A stretch of 64,000 nt of DNA, taken from the NCBI GenBank assembly GCA_045543095.1, contig JAZQMC010000028.1, forward strand, positions 1 through 64,000, written 5' to 3'. Below, piece after piece: positions 50,777 to 60,075 of the stretch (the stretch's first letter is position 1; the number at the start of each line of letters is the position of its first letter). Source of the DNA: Fimenecus sp045543095 (GTDB lineage: Bacteria > Bacillota > Clostridia > Oscillospirales > Acutalibacteraceae). A model generated the notes under the pieces. It saw only the letters and a list, made by a program, of their open reading frames with translations. It was not told the origin of the DNA and did no database searches. The position numbers and the translations under genes are program-made.

Positions 50777-51349
50777 TTAAAGAATAATTCCCATTGTTCC
50801 GGGCTTGCAGAGTGCAGCATTTGACTCGTCTGTGTCGATGTGCATTGCAAGTGCAAAGTTGGGGTGTACACGAACTACAACATCACCGAATGTGAGAGTT
50901 CTGTCGTCTGATGCAACCTTAACTTCAACAACCTGCTTGTCAACGAGGCCGTATTTTTCAGCATCATCGGGAGTCATGTGGATATGACGCTTTGCAACGA
51001 TAACACCGTTTTCGATTTCGATTTCACCTTTTGGACCAACGATTTTGCATCCCGGTGTGCCTGCAATGTCGCCTGATTCTCTGACAACTGCTGCTACGCC
51101 GATTGAACGAGCGTCAGAAGCAGAAATTTCAACCTGAGTTGCGGGTCTTACAGGACCAAGAATTGAAACGCCGGGGAACTGACCTTTAGGGCCGATTACT
51201 GCGATTCTTTCTTCACAAGCATACTGACCGGGCTGTGATAAGTCCTTTTTCTTTGTGAGCTCATAGCCTTCACCGAAAAGGATTTCGAGATGCTCTTTAG
51301 AAATGTGAGCGTGGCGTGCACTTGTTTCAACTAAAACTGTCTTTTCCAT
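50777..51349 (-). CDS. pduL: PduL-type phosphate propanoyltransferase
   Basis: 190 residues. Two PduL repeats with zinc-binding histidines: SARHAHIS near the N-terminus and KRHIHMT in the second half. It interconverts acyl-CoA and acyl phosphate, replacing Pta. No encapsulation peptide or microcompartment genes are nearby, so a housekeeping acetate role is likely. Flanking 51350-51442 holds no gene. Confidence 0.92.
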   Translation of the reverse strand: MEKTVLVETSARHAHISKEHLEILFGEGYELTKKKDLSQPGQYACEERIAVIGPKGQFPGVSILGPVRPATQVEISASDARSIGVAAVVRESGDIAGTPGCKIVGPKGEIEIENGVIVAKRHIHMTPDDAEKYGLVDKQVVEVKVASDDRTLTFGDVVVRVHPNFALAMHIDTDESNAALCKPGTMGIIL

Positions 51350-51442
51350 ATATCATTCTTCTTTCTTAAAAATTTTTACAAAATTTGCTACCTATATAAT
51401 AGTATTTTTTTGTGCGTTTGTAAAGTGTAAATATGTATAAGA

Positions 51443-52921
51443 TTATAATAATTCTTTAAAGGATTTTATATAATAATCTGCATTAGTCTTGATTTTTTCG
51501 GTATCTTTTTCTGAAAATTTATCATAAACACCGCAAACTGCAAAACCGCCCTTTTTAGCACCCGTAATTGCGGGCAGAATATCTTCAAAAACAATGCAGT
51601 CAGAGGGCTCAAGTCCCATTCGCTTGCAGGCGAGCAGATAAATATCGGGCTCATTTTTGTTCGTGCCCGCCTCAAAAAGATAAGCATTAGCGTCGAATAA
51701 ATCAAAAATGCCGTTAGATTTCAAACAAACCTCGCTTAACTCTTTTGTATTTGCAGTTGCAAAAGCGATTTTAATGCCCATTTTTTTGAGAATTTTCAAA
51801 AATTCTTCTCCGCCGTCTTTTAAACGGATTTTATTTTCGTACTCGTCATAACAGAGTTCGCACCATTCGTCCATAATGTCGTTAATGTCGTCGGGAAGAT
51901 TAAATCTTTCTTTTGTGTATTTTGCCATTGGTTCAAAATGCATATCTTTAATACATTCCTGATAGTCGTCGGGCATTTCGATGTCGCGACGCTCAAAAAA
52001 TGCAATATCAACATCTTTCCAGATGCCAACCGAGTCAAAGAGAGTGCCGTCAAGGTCAAAAATTGCACCCTTGTATTTTCGTATATCCAATACATATTTG
52101 TCTATTGCTTTAGCCACACCGCCGTTGTCGTTGGTATCAGCAATGAATTTTGCCACATTTTTTGCGTATTCGCTACCGTTTGCCATAGCAAATGAATAAT
52201 CTGCAAAGGTGAGCATTGTACAGTCATTTTCGCCGTCACCAAAGCACATTACGTTCCCTTTATTAATATTTAAAGACTCTGCAAGGCTTCTCACCGTGTA
52301 GCCCTTATTGGAATTTTTATGAGTAATTTCAAGATTACCGTCACGGCATTCGTCTTTCGGGAATGATGATGCGAATGAAAATTCACCAAGGCGTGAAACT
52401 TTTTCTTCTATTTCTTCTCTCTGCTTGGCTGAAAGTGAAAGAATATTCAATTTTTCCATACCCTTGTTGCCTATTAAAGCCGATAAATCGGGTACTTCTT
52501 TAATAAAATCTTTTAAAAGTGCATAAATGTGGGGCGAAACATTATCGGGCGTGAACATCCCGTAACTTTTACTGTTCATATAGCAGTCGCCGTCAAAATA
52601 GATTTCATAAAGAAGACCATATTCATCAAGAATGTTGAAAATCTGTGCGGATTGCTCGGCACTTATAAGGGTTGAGCAAATTTCCTTGCCCGTTTTTAAA
52701 TCATAAGCAACCGCACCGTTTGATGTGATAAGATAATCGAGAAAGGGGAGTTGCTCAATTACATAATCGGTAAGGATTTTAGTTCTTCCGCTGGCAATTG
52801 CCACCTTAATTCCCATTTCGTGAGCACGCTTGAAAGCCTTTATATTCTCTTGTGGAATTGTAACGTGATTACTGTTTAAAAATGTACCGTCAAGGTCGGT
52901 AACGATAAGCTTAATACTCAT
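51443..52921 (-). CDS. Two-domain HAD phosphatase fusion
   Basis: 492 residues. The first half (about 1-270) is a Cof-type HAD-IIB enzyme: DLDGTFLNS, ASGRTK, lysine region and FGDGENDCTM. The second half (about 283-492) is a separate HAD-IA/beta-PGM-like enzyme: FDLDGTLFDS, FATANTKE and FEDILPAITG. Both catalytic Asp pairs are present. They probably dephosphorylate sugar phosphates or related metabolites. ATG 52921 overlaps the FkbM stop (ATGA) and is preceded by AGGAG; an upstream TTG is unlikely. Confidence 0.9.
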   Translation of the reverse strand: MSIKLIVTDLDGTFLNSNHVTIPQENIKAFKRAHEMGIKVAIASGRTKILTDYVIEQLPFLDYLITSNGAVAYDLKTGKEICSTLISAEQSAQIFNILDEYGLLYEIYFDGDCYMNSKSYGMFTPDNVSPHIYALLKDFIKEVPDLSALIGNKGMEKLNILSLSAKQREEIEEKVSRLGEFSFASSFPKDECRDGNLEITHKNSNKGYTVRSLAESLNINKGNVMCFGDGENDCTMLTFADYSFAMANGSEYAKNVAKFIADTNDNGGVAKAIDKYVLDIRKYKGAIFDLDGTLFDSVGIWKDVDIAFFERRDIEMPDDYQECIKDMHFEPMAKYTKERFNLPDDINDIMDEWCELCYDEYENKIRLKDGGEEFLKILKKMGIKIAFATANTKELSEVCLKSNGIFDLFDANAYLFEAGTNKNEPDIYLLACKRMGLEPSDCIVFEDILPAITGAKKGGFAVCGVYDKFSEKDTEKIKTNADYYIKSFKELL

Positions 52922-53985
52922 TTTAACTCCTGAATGCAATAAATGTTAGTGTCCCAGAATGAAATGTGGGGGTGATGTCTTAAATATATTTTATAATCGG
53001 GATTTATACTGTTTATTTGATTGATAAGTGAGAAAATATCTTCACTTTTGTGGTAAACAGCCATACACATTTTTGGTGTATATGATTTAAGTGTGGAGGT
53101 AGCACCTTTAAGCATTTCGCTTTCTGCACCCTCAACATCAATGTTTATATAGGTGAATTTTCCGTATTTTTCTGCGATATAATCAACGCAGATTGCCTGC
53201 TTTTCTTCGCCGTCAGCCTTTGCAGAAGCTCCTCGACCTTTGTTGCCCTCAAAATGTAAAGTGCAGTTTTCGCTCCATATAGCATTGTTGAGTGTTACGC
53301 AGTTTTCAAGACTTTCGCAATGGGATACTAATTTTTTGTATGTTCGTGTATCAGGCTCAACTGCAACGATTTTCTCGTAACTATCAACATAATTTAAAAA
53401 TTCGTCAACGGTGTCACCGCGGTATGCACCTAAATCAAGAAAGCTTTCATTATTACTCAAATCGAGAATTTCAAAAGCCTCGTTTTTGTCGGTTTCACAA
53501 TCGAAACAGTAATCTAAATTGCCTGTAATCTGAAAATAAATAATATTCTCAAATACTTTTTTGGATTGCTCGTCAGCAAGTGAATTATAAGCCTTTTCAA
53601 TTTCATCAAGGTGCTTTTTCAAGAAATCTTTATTGAAAATCTCACTCTCATAAACGGGGACTGATGGCATAATTACCTTGTGTTTTGATGATAATGCTTT
53701 TATATTCTCTATAACCTCGGGCAAAGGGCTTGCAAAAGCCAATGCAATTATAAAATCGCCGATTTCACTTTCTAATTGTGAAATGGATTTCACCTCGAAC
53801 CCACGAAAACTACGCTTTCGCACAAATCCATCACTTGCACAAACCGCAGAAACCTTTATTCCCAACCGTTCAAATTCTTCGAATACGCGGTCAGCACCAT
53901 TGCCCGTACCATAAACCGCAATCGGCAGGGGAGTAGCCTTCAAAAATTCCCAGCTTGATTGCTCATTTAATAAATTTTCAATCAT
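52918..53985 (-). CDS. FkbM-type methyltransferase with N-terminal nucleotide-binding-like domain
   Basis: 355 residues. The N-terminal ~110 residues look like a Rossmann-type unit (IAVYGTGNGADRVFEEFERL); the rest is the FkbM SAM-dependent methyltransferase (SFLDLGAYRGDTVDEFL for SAM, then YINIDVEGAESEML). Such proteins often O-methylate glycans. Translationally coupled to the double HAD gene, whose substrate may be a sugar phosphate. Confidence 0.85.
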   Translation of the reverse strand: MIENLLNEQSSWEFLKATPLPIAVYGTGNGADRVFEEFERLGIKVSAVCASDGFVRKRSFRGFEVKSISQLESEIGDFIIALAFASPLPEVIENIKALSSKHKVIMPSVPVYESEIFNKDFLKKHLDEIEKAYNSLADEQSKKVFENIIYFQITGNLDYCFDCETDKNEAFEILDLSNNESFLDLGAYRGDTVDEFLNYVDSYEKIVAVEPDTRTYKKLVSHCESLENCVTLNNAIWSENCTLHFEGNKGRGASAKADGEEKQAICVDYIAEKYGKFTYINIDVEGAESEMLKGATSTLKSYTPKMCMAVYHKSEDIFSLINQINSINPDYKIYLRHHPHISFWDTNIYCIQELK

Positions 53986-54024
53986 TACTCCACCACCTTT
54001 AATATCTCACCAAAACGGTGTAAA

Positions 54025-54196
54025 TGTAGGGGACGCTGACCACAGCGTCCCGCTCCCGCCCCATCATTGAGGGGGCTGTCACGAACATTGTGAGTGACTG
54101 GGGGAGTAAAATATAAACTCCCTCCGTCAACGCTTACGCGTTGCCACCTCCCTCGCGGAGGGAGGGCAGGGGTCTTCGAGGACGCCAACCCCTACA
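54025..54196. repeat. Dispersed repeat R2 interrupted by another palindromic repeat
   Basis: Outer arms (TGTAGGGGACGC and GACGCCAACCCCTACA) match the ends of the R2 repeat at 31642-31718. Between them is a GC-rich palindromic element (about 54053-54166: CTCCCGCCCC, GGGGGCTGTCACG, GTGAGTGACTGGGGGAG, then CTCCCTCCG...GGAGGGAG). So one repeat has inserted into another. Confidence 0.8.
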
Positions 54197-54249
54197 AAGT
54201 TGCTTCGTGATTGTAGCGTGCGGGCTTGCTTCCGACGAAATACTTTAAA

Positions 54250-54996
54250 TCACTCATCAATAGTTTTATCTGCCACTATTTTACAATTGTCGCATTTATA
54301 ATCATAAACCGAATTCTCATCCTGTTTCCATTCGCCTTTGCAAATCGGGCATTTTTTTGGTTGCTTGCCGTAGAAACGATAAAGATAATAATAAACATCT
54401 TTACCCAAATCTTTTTCTAATTTTCTGCAAACCTCAAGCCCTTTTTGATTTAATTTACTACTGATATTTGATAACATTTTATGAGCACTAATTTCGCCAA
54501 TCCCTGTGGCGTAAAACAATTTATCATAAGACGCATAATTTACTTCCCAAGCTGTGAGTTCAGTAAAAGTTTCTTCTGCAATCTTCGGCAGTAAATAATA
54601 AGGAATATTCTGTTTGTTTTTTTCACAACAAATTGGTGACATATCTCTTAAATGCGGGTGAATGCAAAGCACATAATAAGGTGAATTTTTACCGTCATTA
54701 AACTCTTCGTTATAAGTAAAATCCTCACTAACATATGAAACCTCAATATGTGAAGTTAAATAAGGCTTAAGATTTTCAAGTGCCTCATTTACATCTGCTG
54801 AATTGTATTTTTCGTTAAGTGAATCTTTGAAAGGTACAGTAACTCTTGCAGTTCTGCAAAGTGCATTGCCCGAAATATTAAGCGTTTCAAATATTATTTG
54901 GTTGTTGCCCGATAATGCACAGTGATACCATATAAGATAATATTCAAAATCATCGGGATTTCCCTTGAAATGATATGTTAGGTCATATACAAACAT
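54250..54996 (-). CDS. Zn-ribbon protein resembling DUF2310
   Basis: 248 residues. A large N-terminal alpha/beta region, then near the C-terminus a Zn ribbon: CPICKGEW and YKCDNCK. Matches the DUF2310 type, suspected nucleic-acid binding, of unknown role. Starts 5 bp after the cysteine-desulfidase-like gene; probably same transcript. Confidence 0.65.
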   Translation of the reverse strand: MFVYDLTYHFKGNPDDFEYYLIWYHCALSGNNQIIFETLNISGNALCRTARVTVPFKDSLNEKYNSADVNEALENLKPYLTSHIEVSYVSEDFTYNEEFNDGKNSPYYVLCIHPHLRDMSPICCEKNKQNIPYYLLPKIAEETFTELTAWEVNYASYDKLFYATGIGEISAHKMLSNISSKLNQKGLEVCRKLEKDLGKDVYYYLYRFYGKQPKKCPICKGEWKQDENSVYDYKCDNCKIVADKTIDE

Positions 54997-55001
54997 AGCT
55001 T

Positions 55002-56267
55002 TTATTCCTTCAACATAATCCTTATAATCTCTTTATCCGTTTCAGCCATACCGCTTTGTGCCAACTGCCCAACATTGCGGATTGTTGACTCAACATCGCG
55101 GGCAACAATACCGTCACCGCCGTAAAATTCTTTGCCGTGCATATACATCTGCATACCAAGAAGTCCCGACTCCACCGCCGACGCGATTTTTGCTGCACAG
55201 CTTGCCTTTGCACCGTCGCAAACAACACCCGAGTTGATAGCAAGTGCATTCACAACCGTGTGTGAAATTTCTTCGAATTTACCGCCATGTAAGTACATAA
55301 CACCTGCACCCGCACCACAACCGGCACTGATAGCCCCGCAGTATGCCGAAAGACAACCGATACCCGATTTCAAGTGGATTGTTGTAAGATTTGCAACAAG
55401 TAAAGCCCTATAAAGCAATTCTTTTGATACACCAAGCTCTTTTGCATATACAATAACGGGCAGAGAGGTTGTAAGACCTTGGTTGCCGCTACCCGAATTT
55501 ATTACAACGGGCATTTCACAACCGCTCATTCTCGCGTCAGACCCTGCCGCCGCCCACGCTTTTGCACGATTATAAACTGTGTTGCCGTAACTCATAAGAA
55601 TTGTTCTGCCGATTGCCGCACCGTATCTGCCTGTAAGTCCCTCTTCGGCAATAGCGGTATTATAAGCAATCTGACGGTCAAGCAATTCTTTAACATCATC
55701 AAGATTTACATTATCTGCAAACTCAATTATTCCCTCAATACTTAAAGGTGAATTTTCTGTGCTTTCACCATTTTCGTTGATTTCACGCTCATATATAACT
55801 TGTCCGTCAACTATGATATTACAAAGCCCGGTATGACTTTCAACTGTTCGGGCATATACTGTGTGATTTTCGCTTTTGAGTGTAATGCCTATGTCAAGTA
55901 CCTGTTTGGTGTCTGCCTCGGTCACGGTCATGGGAATATTTTTAATGAATTCCGCAATGGCAGACTGCTCGTCCGCCGTAATACTTGAGAGAAGCTCAAG
56001 TTCTTTTTCGGGATTCCCCGCCACAATACCTGCAGCCGCAGCCGCCTCAATTCCGCGAAGTCCACCCGTATTCGGCACTTTTACGCTCTTAACATTCTTG
56101 ATAATGTTACCGCTTACGCAAACGGAAACAGATTTTATAGGCTCTTCAAGATAAGTCTTCGCCTTTGCTGCTGTTAATGCAATGGCAATAGGCTCTGTGC
56201 AACCCATTGCGGGCACTAATTCCTCATGAAGAGTTCTTAAATATTCATTGTAAATGCTTCTTTCCAC
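55002..56267 (-). CDS. cyuA: L-cysteine desulfidase/UPF0597-like enzyme
   Basis: 421 residues. N-terminal EELVPAMGCTEPIA with the FeS-type cysteine, followed by the SDH-alpha-like body (RMSGCEMPVVINSGSGNQG and SCAAKIASAVESG). The family degrades cysteine to pyruvate, ammonia and sulfide via an Fe-S cluster. Start: GTG 56267 behind GGGTGAT; the further upstream ATG 56309 overlaps the -10 promoter and is excluded. Confidence 0.85.
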   Translation of the reverse strand: MERSIYNEYLRTLHEELVPAMGCTEPIAIALTAAKAKTYLEEPIKSVSVCVSGNIIKNVKSVKVPNTGGLRGIEAAAAAGIVAGNPEKELELLSSITADEQSAIAEFIKNIPMTVTEADTKQVLDIGITLKSENHTVYARTVESHTGLCNIIVDGQVIYEREINENGESTENSPLSIEGIIEFADNVNLDDVKELLDRQIAYNTAIAEEGLTGRYGAAIGRTILMSYGNTVYNRAKAWAAAGSDARMSGCEMPVVINSGSGNQGLTTSLPVIVYAKELGVSKELLYRALLVANLTTIHLKSGIGCLSAYCGAISAGCGAGAGVMYLHGGKFEEISHTVVNALAINSGVVCDGAKASCAAKIASAVESGLLGMQMYMHGKEFYGGDGIVARDVESTIRNVGQLAQSGMAETDKEIIRIMLKE

Positions 56268-56297
56268 AAAAATCACCCAATCCATTTTTATATTTAA

Positions 56298-56326
56298 AGT
56301 ATAGCACAAACCCCAAAAAGTGTAAA
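56298..56326 (-). promoter_or_regulatory. cyuA-like promoter
   Basis: Minus-strand TTTACA (56321-56326), 17 bp, TATACT (56298-56303) with TG extension; the extended -10 overlaps the upstream in-frame ATG. Confidence 0.65.
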
Positions 56327-56334
56327 GGAAAAAG

Positions 56335-56363
56335 AAAGCCCGACAGAAAACCTGTCGGGCTTT
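56335..56363. terminator. Terminator after the GH31 gene
   Basis: AAAGCCCGACAG pairs with CTGTCGGGCTTT, loop AAAAC-like, followed by T on the minus strand. Confidence 0.8.
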
Positions 56364-56370
56364 GGAACTA

Positions 56371-58758
56371 TTAGTATTTAAGCTTTAAAATTTCTTCAAT
56401 AGGACCGCGGAAATCCTTTGAAATATTTTTAAGTGGCTTGTCGTTCTTTATAAACTTACCGAAAATCATACCTTTGCGGTCGGTTGACATTTGGAATTTT
56501 GAAATAACTCTTGTCAGTTCCTGCTTTTTGTCTGCATTCTGAAGATATTTGCAATCTTCAACTGTCACAAGAATTGTGGCGTCTGCTTTTGCGGTAATTC
56601 TCACTTCAAGTGTGCCATTGTTGGTGATTTCAGCACCGTCAACATTTACTGAAACCTTACCATCAACAATATCCTTGAATTTCACAACAAAGGTTCTGTT
56701 TTCAGGAACAACACTCGCGTCGCCCTCTGCCTTTGTAATTGCAAAGCATACCTTGTTATTATCTTCTTTAACCGCAAATGCAGTTTTAAGGTATTCGCCA
56801 TTCTGATATGAAAGTGTATCGCCGTCATCCTCATAAAGAGTGAATGTGTTGTTACCGCGATAAACAAGTAATTCAAGAACTTCGGGGTTTGAGCAGTCAT
56901 TTGTGCGGTCGTTCTCGCTCATAGGGATAATCGCACCCTCACGTGCGAGTACGGGGATATAATCAATATCGCGATACATTTTAACAAACTGATTGCCCTC
57001 ATAAATTCTGCCTGTGAAAATATCAGTATATCTGCCGTCGGGTAACCATACATTAACGCCCGCAAGATTTGTTTTCTTTGAGGTGTGCTCGGTAATGGGG
57101 GCAACAATCAATTCTGTACCGAAGAAGAACTCATTTTTGCAGTTGTATGCACTTTCGTCCTCGGGATATGCGTAATACATAGGCTCACAAATCGCTCTGC
57201 ACTCTGTATGTGTGCGGTAGTTCATTGTGTAAATGTAGGGGAGAAGCTTGTGGCGAAGACGAAGTGCATCAGTTGCAATTCTGCCAACGGGACCGCTGTA
57301 ATTCCAAGGCTCTTTGCCTGCGAATTCGTTGTTGGTTGAGTGAAGTCGCATTACGGGGCTGAATACACCCAATTGTACCCAGCGAAGATATAACTCATCG
57401 TCCTTTGAACCCATACAATGACCGCCGATGTCGTGGCTCCACCAAGGATAAGCAATGTTAGAAGCAGTAGCGGTAAATCCCGGCTGGAAATCAAGGCTCT
57501 TCCAAGTTTGAGTAGTATCACCGCTGAAGCCTAAAGGATAACGCTGACTTCCCGCACCACAGAAACGAGAAAGAATGAGCGGGCGGTGATTATCCTTTGC
57601 GTTGTCAAGGAAATGATAGTGGTTAAGTGCCCAAAGCGGGTCTAAACCCTTAACCTTTGTATTTGTGCCTTGTTGCCAGTCAATCCACCAGAAGTCAACA
57701 CCCTTTTCTTCAAATGGGCGGTGAAGAATATCAAAATAATTCTCGGTGAATTTCTTGTCAGTAATGTCGAATTCAACAGCCTTTTTCTCTTTAGGGTCCT
57801 GCCCCATAGCCTTGCACATATCCTCATACTGATTTTCAAACCAACGAACGCCCATTGATGGGTGAATATTGAAGGTTATATGGTAATTATCAGCTTTGAG
57901 TTTCTTTAAAAATTCCTCATAATCGGGGAATAAATCTGTGTTGAAACTGTATCCTGTCCAACCCACTGACCAAACATCATAAACATATTCCATAAAGTTA
58001 AGATGATGACCCGGCTTGTGAGCATCCTTACCGAATTTGCTCTTTATATCAACCCAGTGCCAGTCCATATCAACAGTTGCAACGGTAATCGGGATTTCTT
58101 CTTCCTTGAATTTATCCATAAGGCTCAAATATTCGTCCTGCGAATATGCCTTGTATCTGCTCCACCAGTTTGAAAGAGCATAGCGGGGGATAAGCGGAAC
58201 TTTGCCTGTGAGCTTGTAAAGGTCAGTTGTAGCACCTATGTAATCGTTGCCGTATGCGAAATAATATTTGTCACTTTCTTTTGTTTCGCGGGGTAAAATT
58301 GTTCCGTCAGCCTTTAAAACAAGAGTTTTGCTGTCGTCCATAATAGCAACGCCGTTTTTAGAGCATACACCGTCACCAATTTTGATAATACCCGCAGTAA
58401 TATCAAGTGTACGGCAAGTACCTTTAAGGTTGCCTGCCTTGTAATTTGTAACAAGTCTGCCATCAGAAAGTTTTATGTTGATCATTTTGCGACTGCTTAA
58501 TGAATAAACAAAGCTTGTTTTTTCGGTTTTGATTTCAACTGTGTCGCCCGATTCGTTAAGCTCATATTTTACATCACAAAAATCGCGGAACCATACACTT
58601 TGTGTAGGCTCGTCGCAGAATTTACCGTCTTTTTCATATTCAACTCTCAAAAGGCAGGGTGTAATAACAGTAAGTCTTGTGCCACCACGCACAATAACCT
58701 GACTGTCAGGTGCCTTTGGAGAGCAATCAATTTTAAATCGTTTTTCAAATTGTGCCAT
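56371..58758 (-). CDS. GH31 alpha-glycosidase
   Basis: 795 residues, cytosolic (no signal peptide). N-terminal beta-sandwich then TIM barrel: VDMDWHWVDI, the nucleophile Asp360 in WWIDWQQG, the acid/base Asp414 in SGDTTQTW and SHDIGGHC; a C-terminal sheet domain follows. Typical activities are alpha-glucosidase or alpha-xylosidase; specificity cannot be read. A GH43-like gene lies just upstream, so both probably act on imported glycans. The promoter has a good consensus. Confidence 0.92.
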   Translation of the reverse strand: MAQFEKRFKIDCSPKAPDSQVIVRGGTRLTVITPCLLRVEYEKDGKFCDEPTQSVWFRDFCDVKYELNESGDTVEIKTEKTSFVYSLSSRKMINIKLSDGRLVTNYKAGNLKGTCRTLDITAGIIKIGDGVCSKNGVAIMDDSKTLVLKADGTILPRETKESDKYYFAYGNDYIGATTDLYKLTGKVPLIPRYALSNWWSRYKAYSQDEYLSLMDKFKEEEIPITVATVDMDWHWVDIKSKFGKDAHKPGHHLNFMEYVYDVWSVGWTGYSFNTDLFPDYEEFLKKLKADNYHITFNIHPSMGVRWFENQYEDMCKAMGQDPKEKKAVEFDITDKKFTENYFDILHRPFEEKGVDFWWIDWQQGTNTKVKGLDPLWALNHYHFLDNAKDNHRPLILSRFCGAGSQRYPLGFSGDTTQTWKSLDFQPGFTATASNIAYPWWSHDIGGHCMGSKDDELYLRWVQLGVFSPVMRLHSTNNEFAGKEPWNYSGPVGRIATDALRLRHKLLPYIYTMNYRTHTECRAICEPMYYAYPEDESAYNCKNEFFFGTELIVAPITEHTSKKTNLAGVNVWLPDGRYTDIFTGRIYEGNQFVKMYRDIDYIPVLAREGAIIPMSENDRTNDCSNPEVLELLVYRGNNTFTLYEDDGDTLSYQNGEYLKTAFAVKEDNNKVCFAITKAEGDASVVPENRTFVVKFKDIVDGKVSVNVDGAEITNNGTLEVRITAKADATILVTVEDCKYLQNADKKQELTRVISKFQMSTDRKGMIFGKFIKNDKPLKNISKDFRGPIEEILKLKY

Positions 58759-58794
58759 AAGTCATAATCCCTCACAATACATTTTATCTTTTTA

Positions 58795-58823
58795 ATTATA
58801 TAGCCTAAAAGTGTTAAAGTCAA
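58795..58823 (-). promoter_or_regulatory. GH31 promoter
   Basis: Minus-strand TTGACT (58818-58823), 17 bp, TATAAT (58795-58800). Confidence 0.75.
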
Positions 58824-58835
58824 TAAAATGAATAA

Positions 58836-58868
58836 CAGGACTATCTAAAAGATAGCCCTGATTTTTTT
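58836..58868 (-). terminator. Terminator-like hairpin after the GH43-like gene
   Basis: CAGGGCTATC pairs with GATAGTCCTG (minus strand, one G-T pair), loop TTTTA, followed by T-rich sequence; separates the two glycosidases. Confidence 0.6.
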
Positions 58869-59778
58869 ATTCATCTATACCGAAAACTTCAACAAGCTTT
58901 TTATATTGCTTGTCGGTGATTTTTATAACACCGCCGTGGCGTTTTTTGCGTTTGCCCATATTGAATTGGTCGTTGTGCAATTGCCTAAAATTACCGCTTG
59001 CAAGGTCATCACATAAAAACGGAGTATATCCCAAATGCTTATGATATTGGTCGGCAATCAAGCACCACTTCTGCTGTTCTTCAAGATAATAGGTTTCGGG
59101 ACCTTCAAGCCCGAAAAAGTTTGAAAAGACTTCTGAATGGATTTTTTTCCATTCCCCGCCAATAAGTTTTTCACTTCTCTCGATAGTGATTTTTTTATTA
59201 GTTTCGTCCTTTGAAAAACGGTAATACCAACCCTTATCCCACACAATATTGGTGTCAATTACATCAGTTTCAGCATCAATGAATTTGAATGTAGGTGTAA
59301 ATTCCTTAAAATCCTTGGTGAATGTGCCGTAAATTCTCTGCTTGTGGTGTAACTGACCTTTTTCACGCACGCAAGATGCAAAAAATACAAACCAGGCGTC
59401 TTTTTCTTTACAGAAAATTGCCTCGGGTGCCCAAACACAACCCGCATTGTCAATGCCTACCTCAACAAGTCTTTCTTCTGACCAGTTTATTAAATCTTCA
59501 CTTTCCCACACAACAAGTGAGCGACTTCCCTTGTGCGAAAAATGGTACCAATTACCGCTTGTGGTGAGCAAATCAGTTGAGATTATGAAATATTTCTTTA
59601 ACTTTTCGTCATATATAATGAATGGGTCGCGAACACCCTGTGTACCTTTTTTTGATTTTAAAATCGGCTCGTCACCACCCAAATCAGTGAAGTGAAGCCC
59701 ATCACGGCTGACTGCAAACCATACATATTCACGGTCACCATTATTTTCTGTAAAATGTGTAAATAAATATGCTGACAT
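58867..59778 (-). CDS. GH43-like five-bladed glycosidase
   Basis: 303 residues, no signal peptide. Blade motifs include AVSRDGLHFTDLG, GVRDPFIIYDEKLKKYFI (catalytic Asp region), VWAPEAIFC and the Glu in LEGPETYYL. These fit a clan F beta-propeller glycosidase (GH43/GH117 type), usually arabinofuranosidase or xylosidase. Transcribed toward the GH31 gene but separated by a terminator. Confidence 0.8.
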   Translation of the reverse strand: MSAYLFTHFTENNGDREYVWFAVSRDGLHFTDLGGDEPILKSKKGTQGVRDPFIIYDEKLKKYFIISTDLLTTSGNWYHFSHKGSRSLVVWESEDLINWSEERLVEVGIDNAGCVWAPEAIFCKEKDAWFVFFASCVREKGQLHHKQRIYGTFTKDFKEFTPTFKFIDAETDVIDTNIVWDKGWYYRFSKDETNKKITIERSEKLIGGEWKKIHSEVFSNFFGLEGPETYYLEEQQKWCLIADQYHKHLGYTPFLCDDLASGNFRQLHNDQFNMGKRKKRHGGVIKITDKQYKKLVEVFGIDE

Positions 59779-59811
59779 AGTTTTCCCTCAGTATTTGCTG
59801 AATTTTAATTA

Positions 59812-59817
59812 AGTATA
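59812..59817 (-). promoter_or_regulatory. Extended -10 promoter of the GH43-like gene
   Basis: Minus-strand TGCTATACT (hexamer 59812-59817), about 34 bp upstream of the ATG; no clear -35. Confidence 0.4.
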
Positions 59818-59862
59818 GCATATCACAATAAAATAATCTATACCAAAACCGCAAGTCATACT

Positions 59863-59977
59863 GACAAATTTGAATTTGTCGAATTCTCCGTGTCATTCTG
59901 AGCGAAGCGAAGAATCTCTACCAAAGTGAAATGTTAACTCAACAGAGATTCTTCGTCACTTCGTTCCTCAGAATGAC
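59863..59977. repeat. Dispersed palindromic repeat R3
   Basis: A small palindrome (GACAAATT/AATTTGTC, 59863-59880) precedes long inverted arms GTCATTCTGAGCGAAGCGAAG and CTTCGTTCCTCAGAATGAC (59892-59977, loop about 27 nt). The arm sequence is of the common GTCATTCTGAGCG family found dispersed in gut bacteria. Confidence 0.8.
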
Positions 59978-59993
59978 ATACCCAATTATACAT

Positions 59994-60064
59994 TTGCGTC
60001 GCAGACCCTTAATTTTGCACTTTGCATTTTACATTTTGCATTTCGACAAACCCCAATTTGTCGA
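59994..60064 (-). repeat. Dispersed repeat R1, inverted copy
   Basis: Reverse complement of 31544-31614: TTGCGTCGCAGACCC, TTTGCATTTTACATTTTGC and CCAATTTGTCG. It adjoins repeat R3 and the hflX stop. Confidence 0.8.
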
Positions 60065-60075
60065 ACTATTTATAG

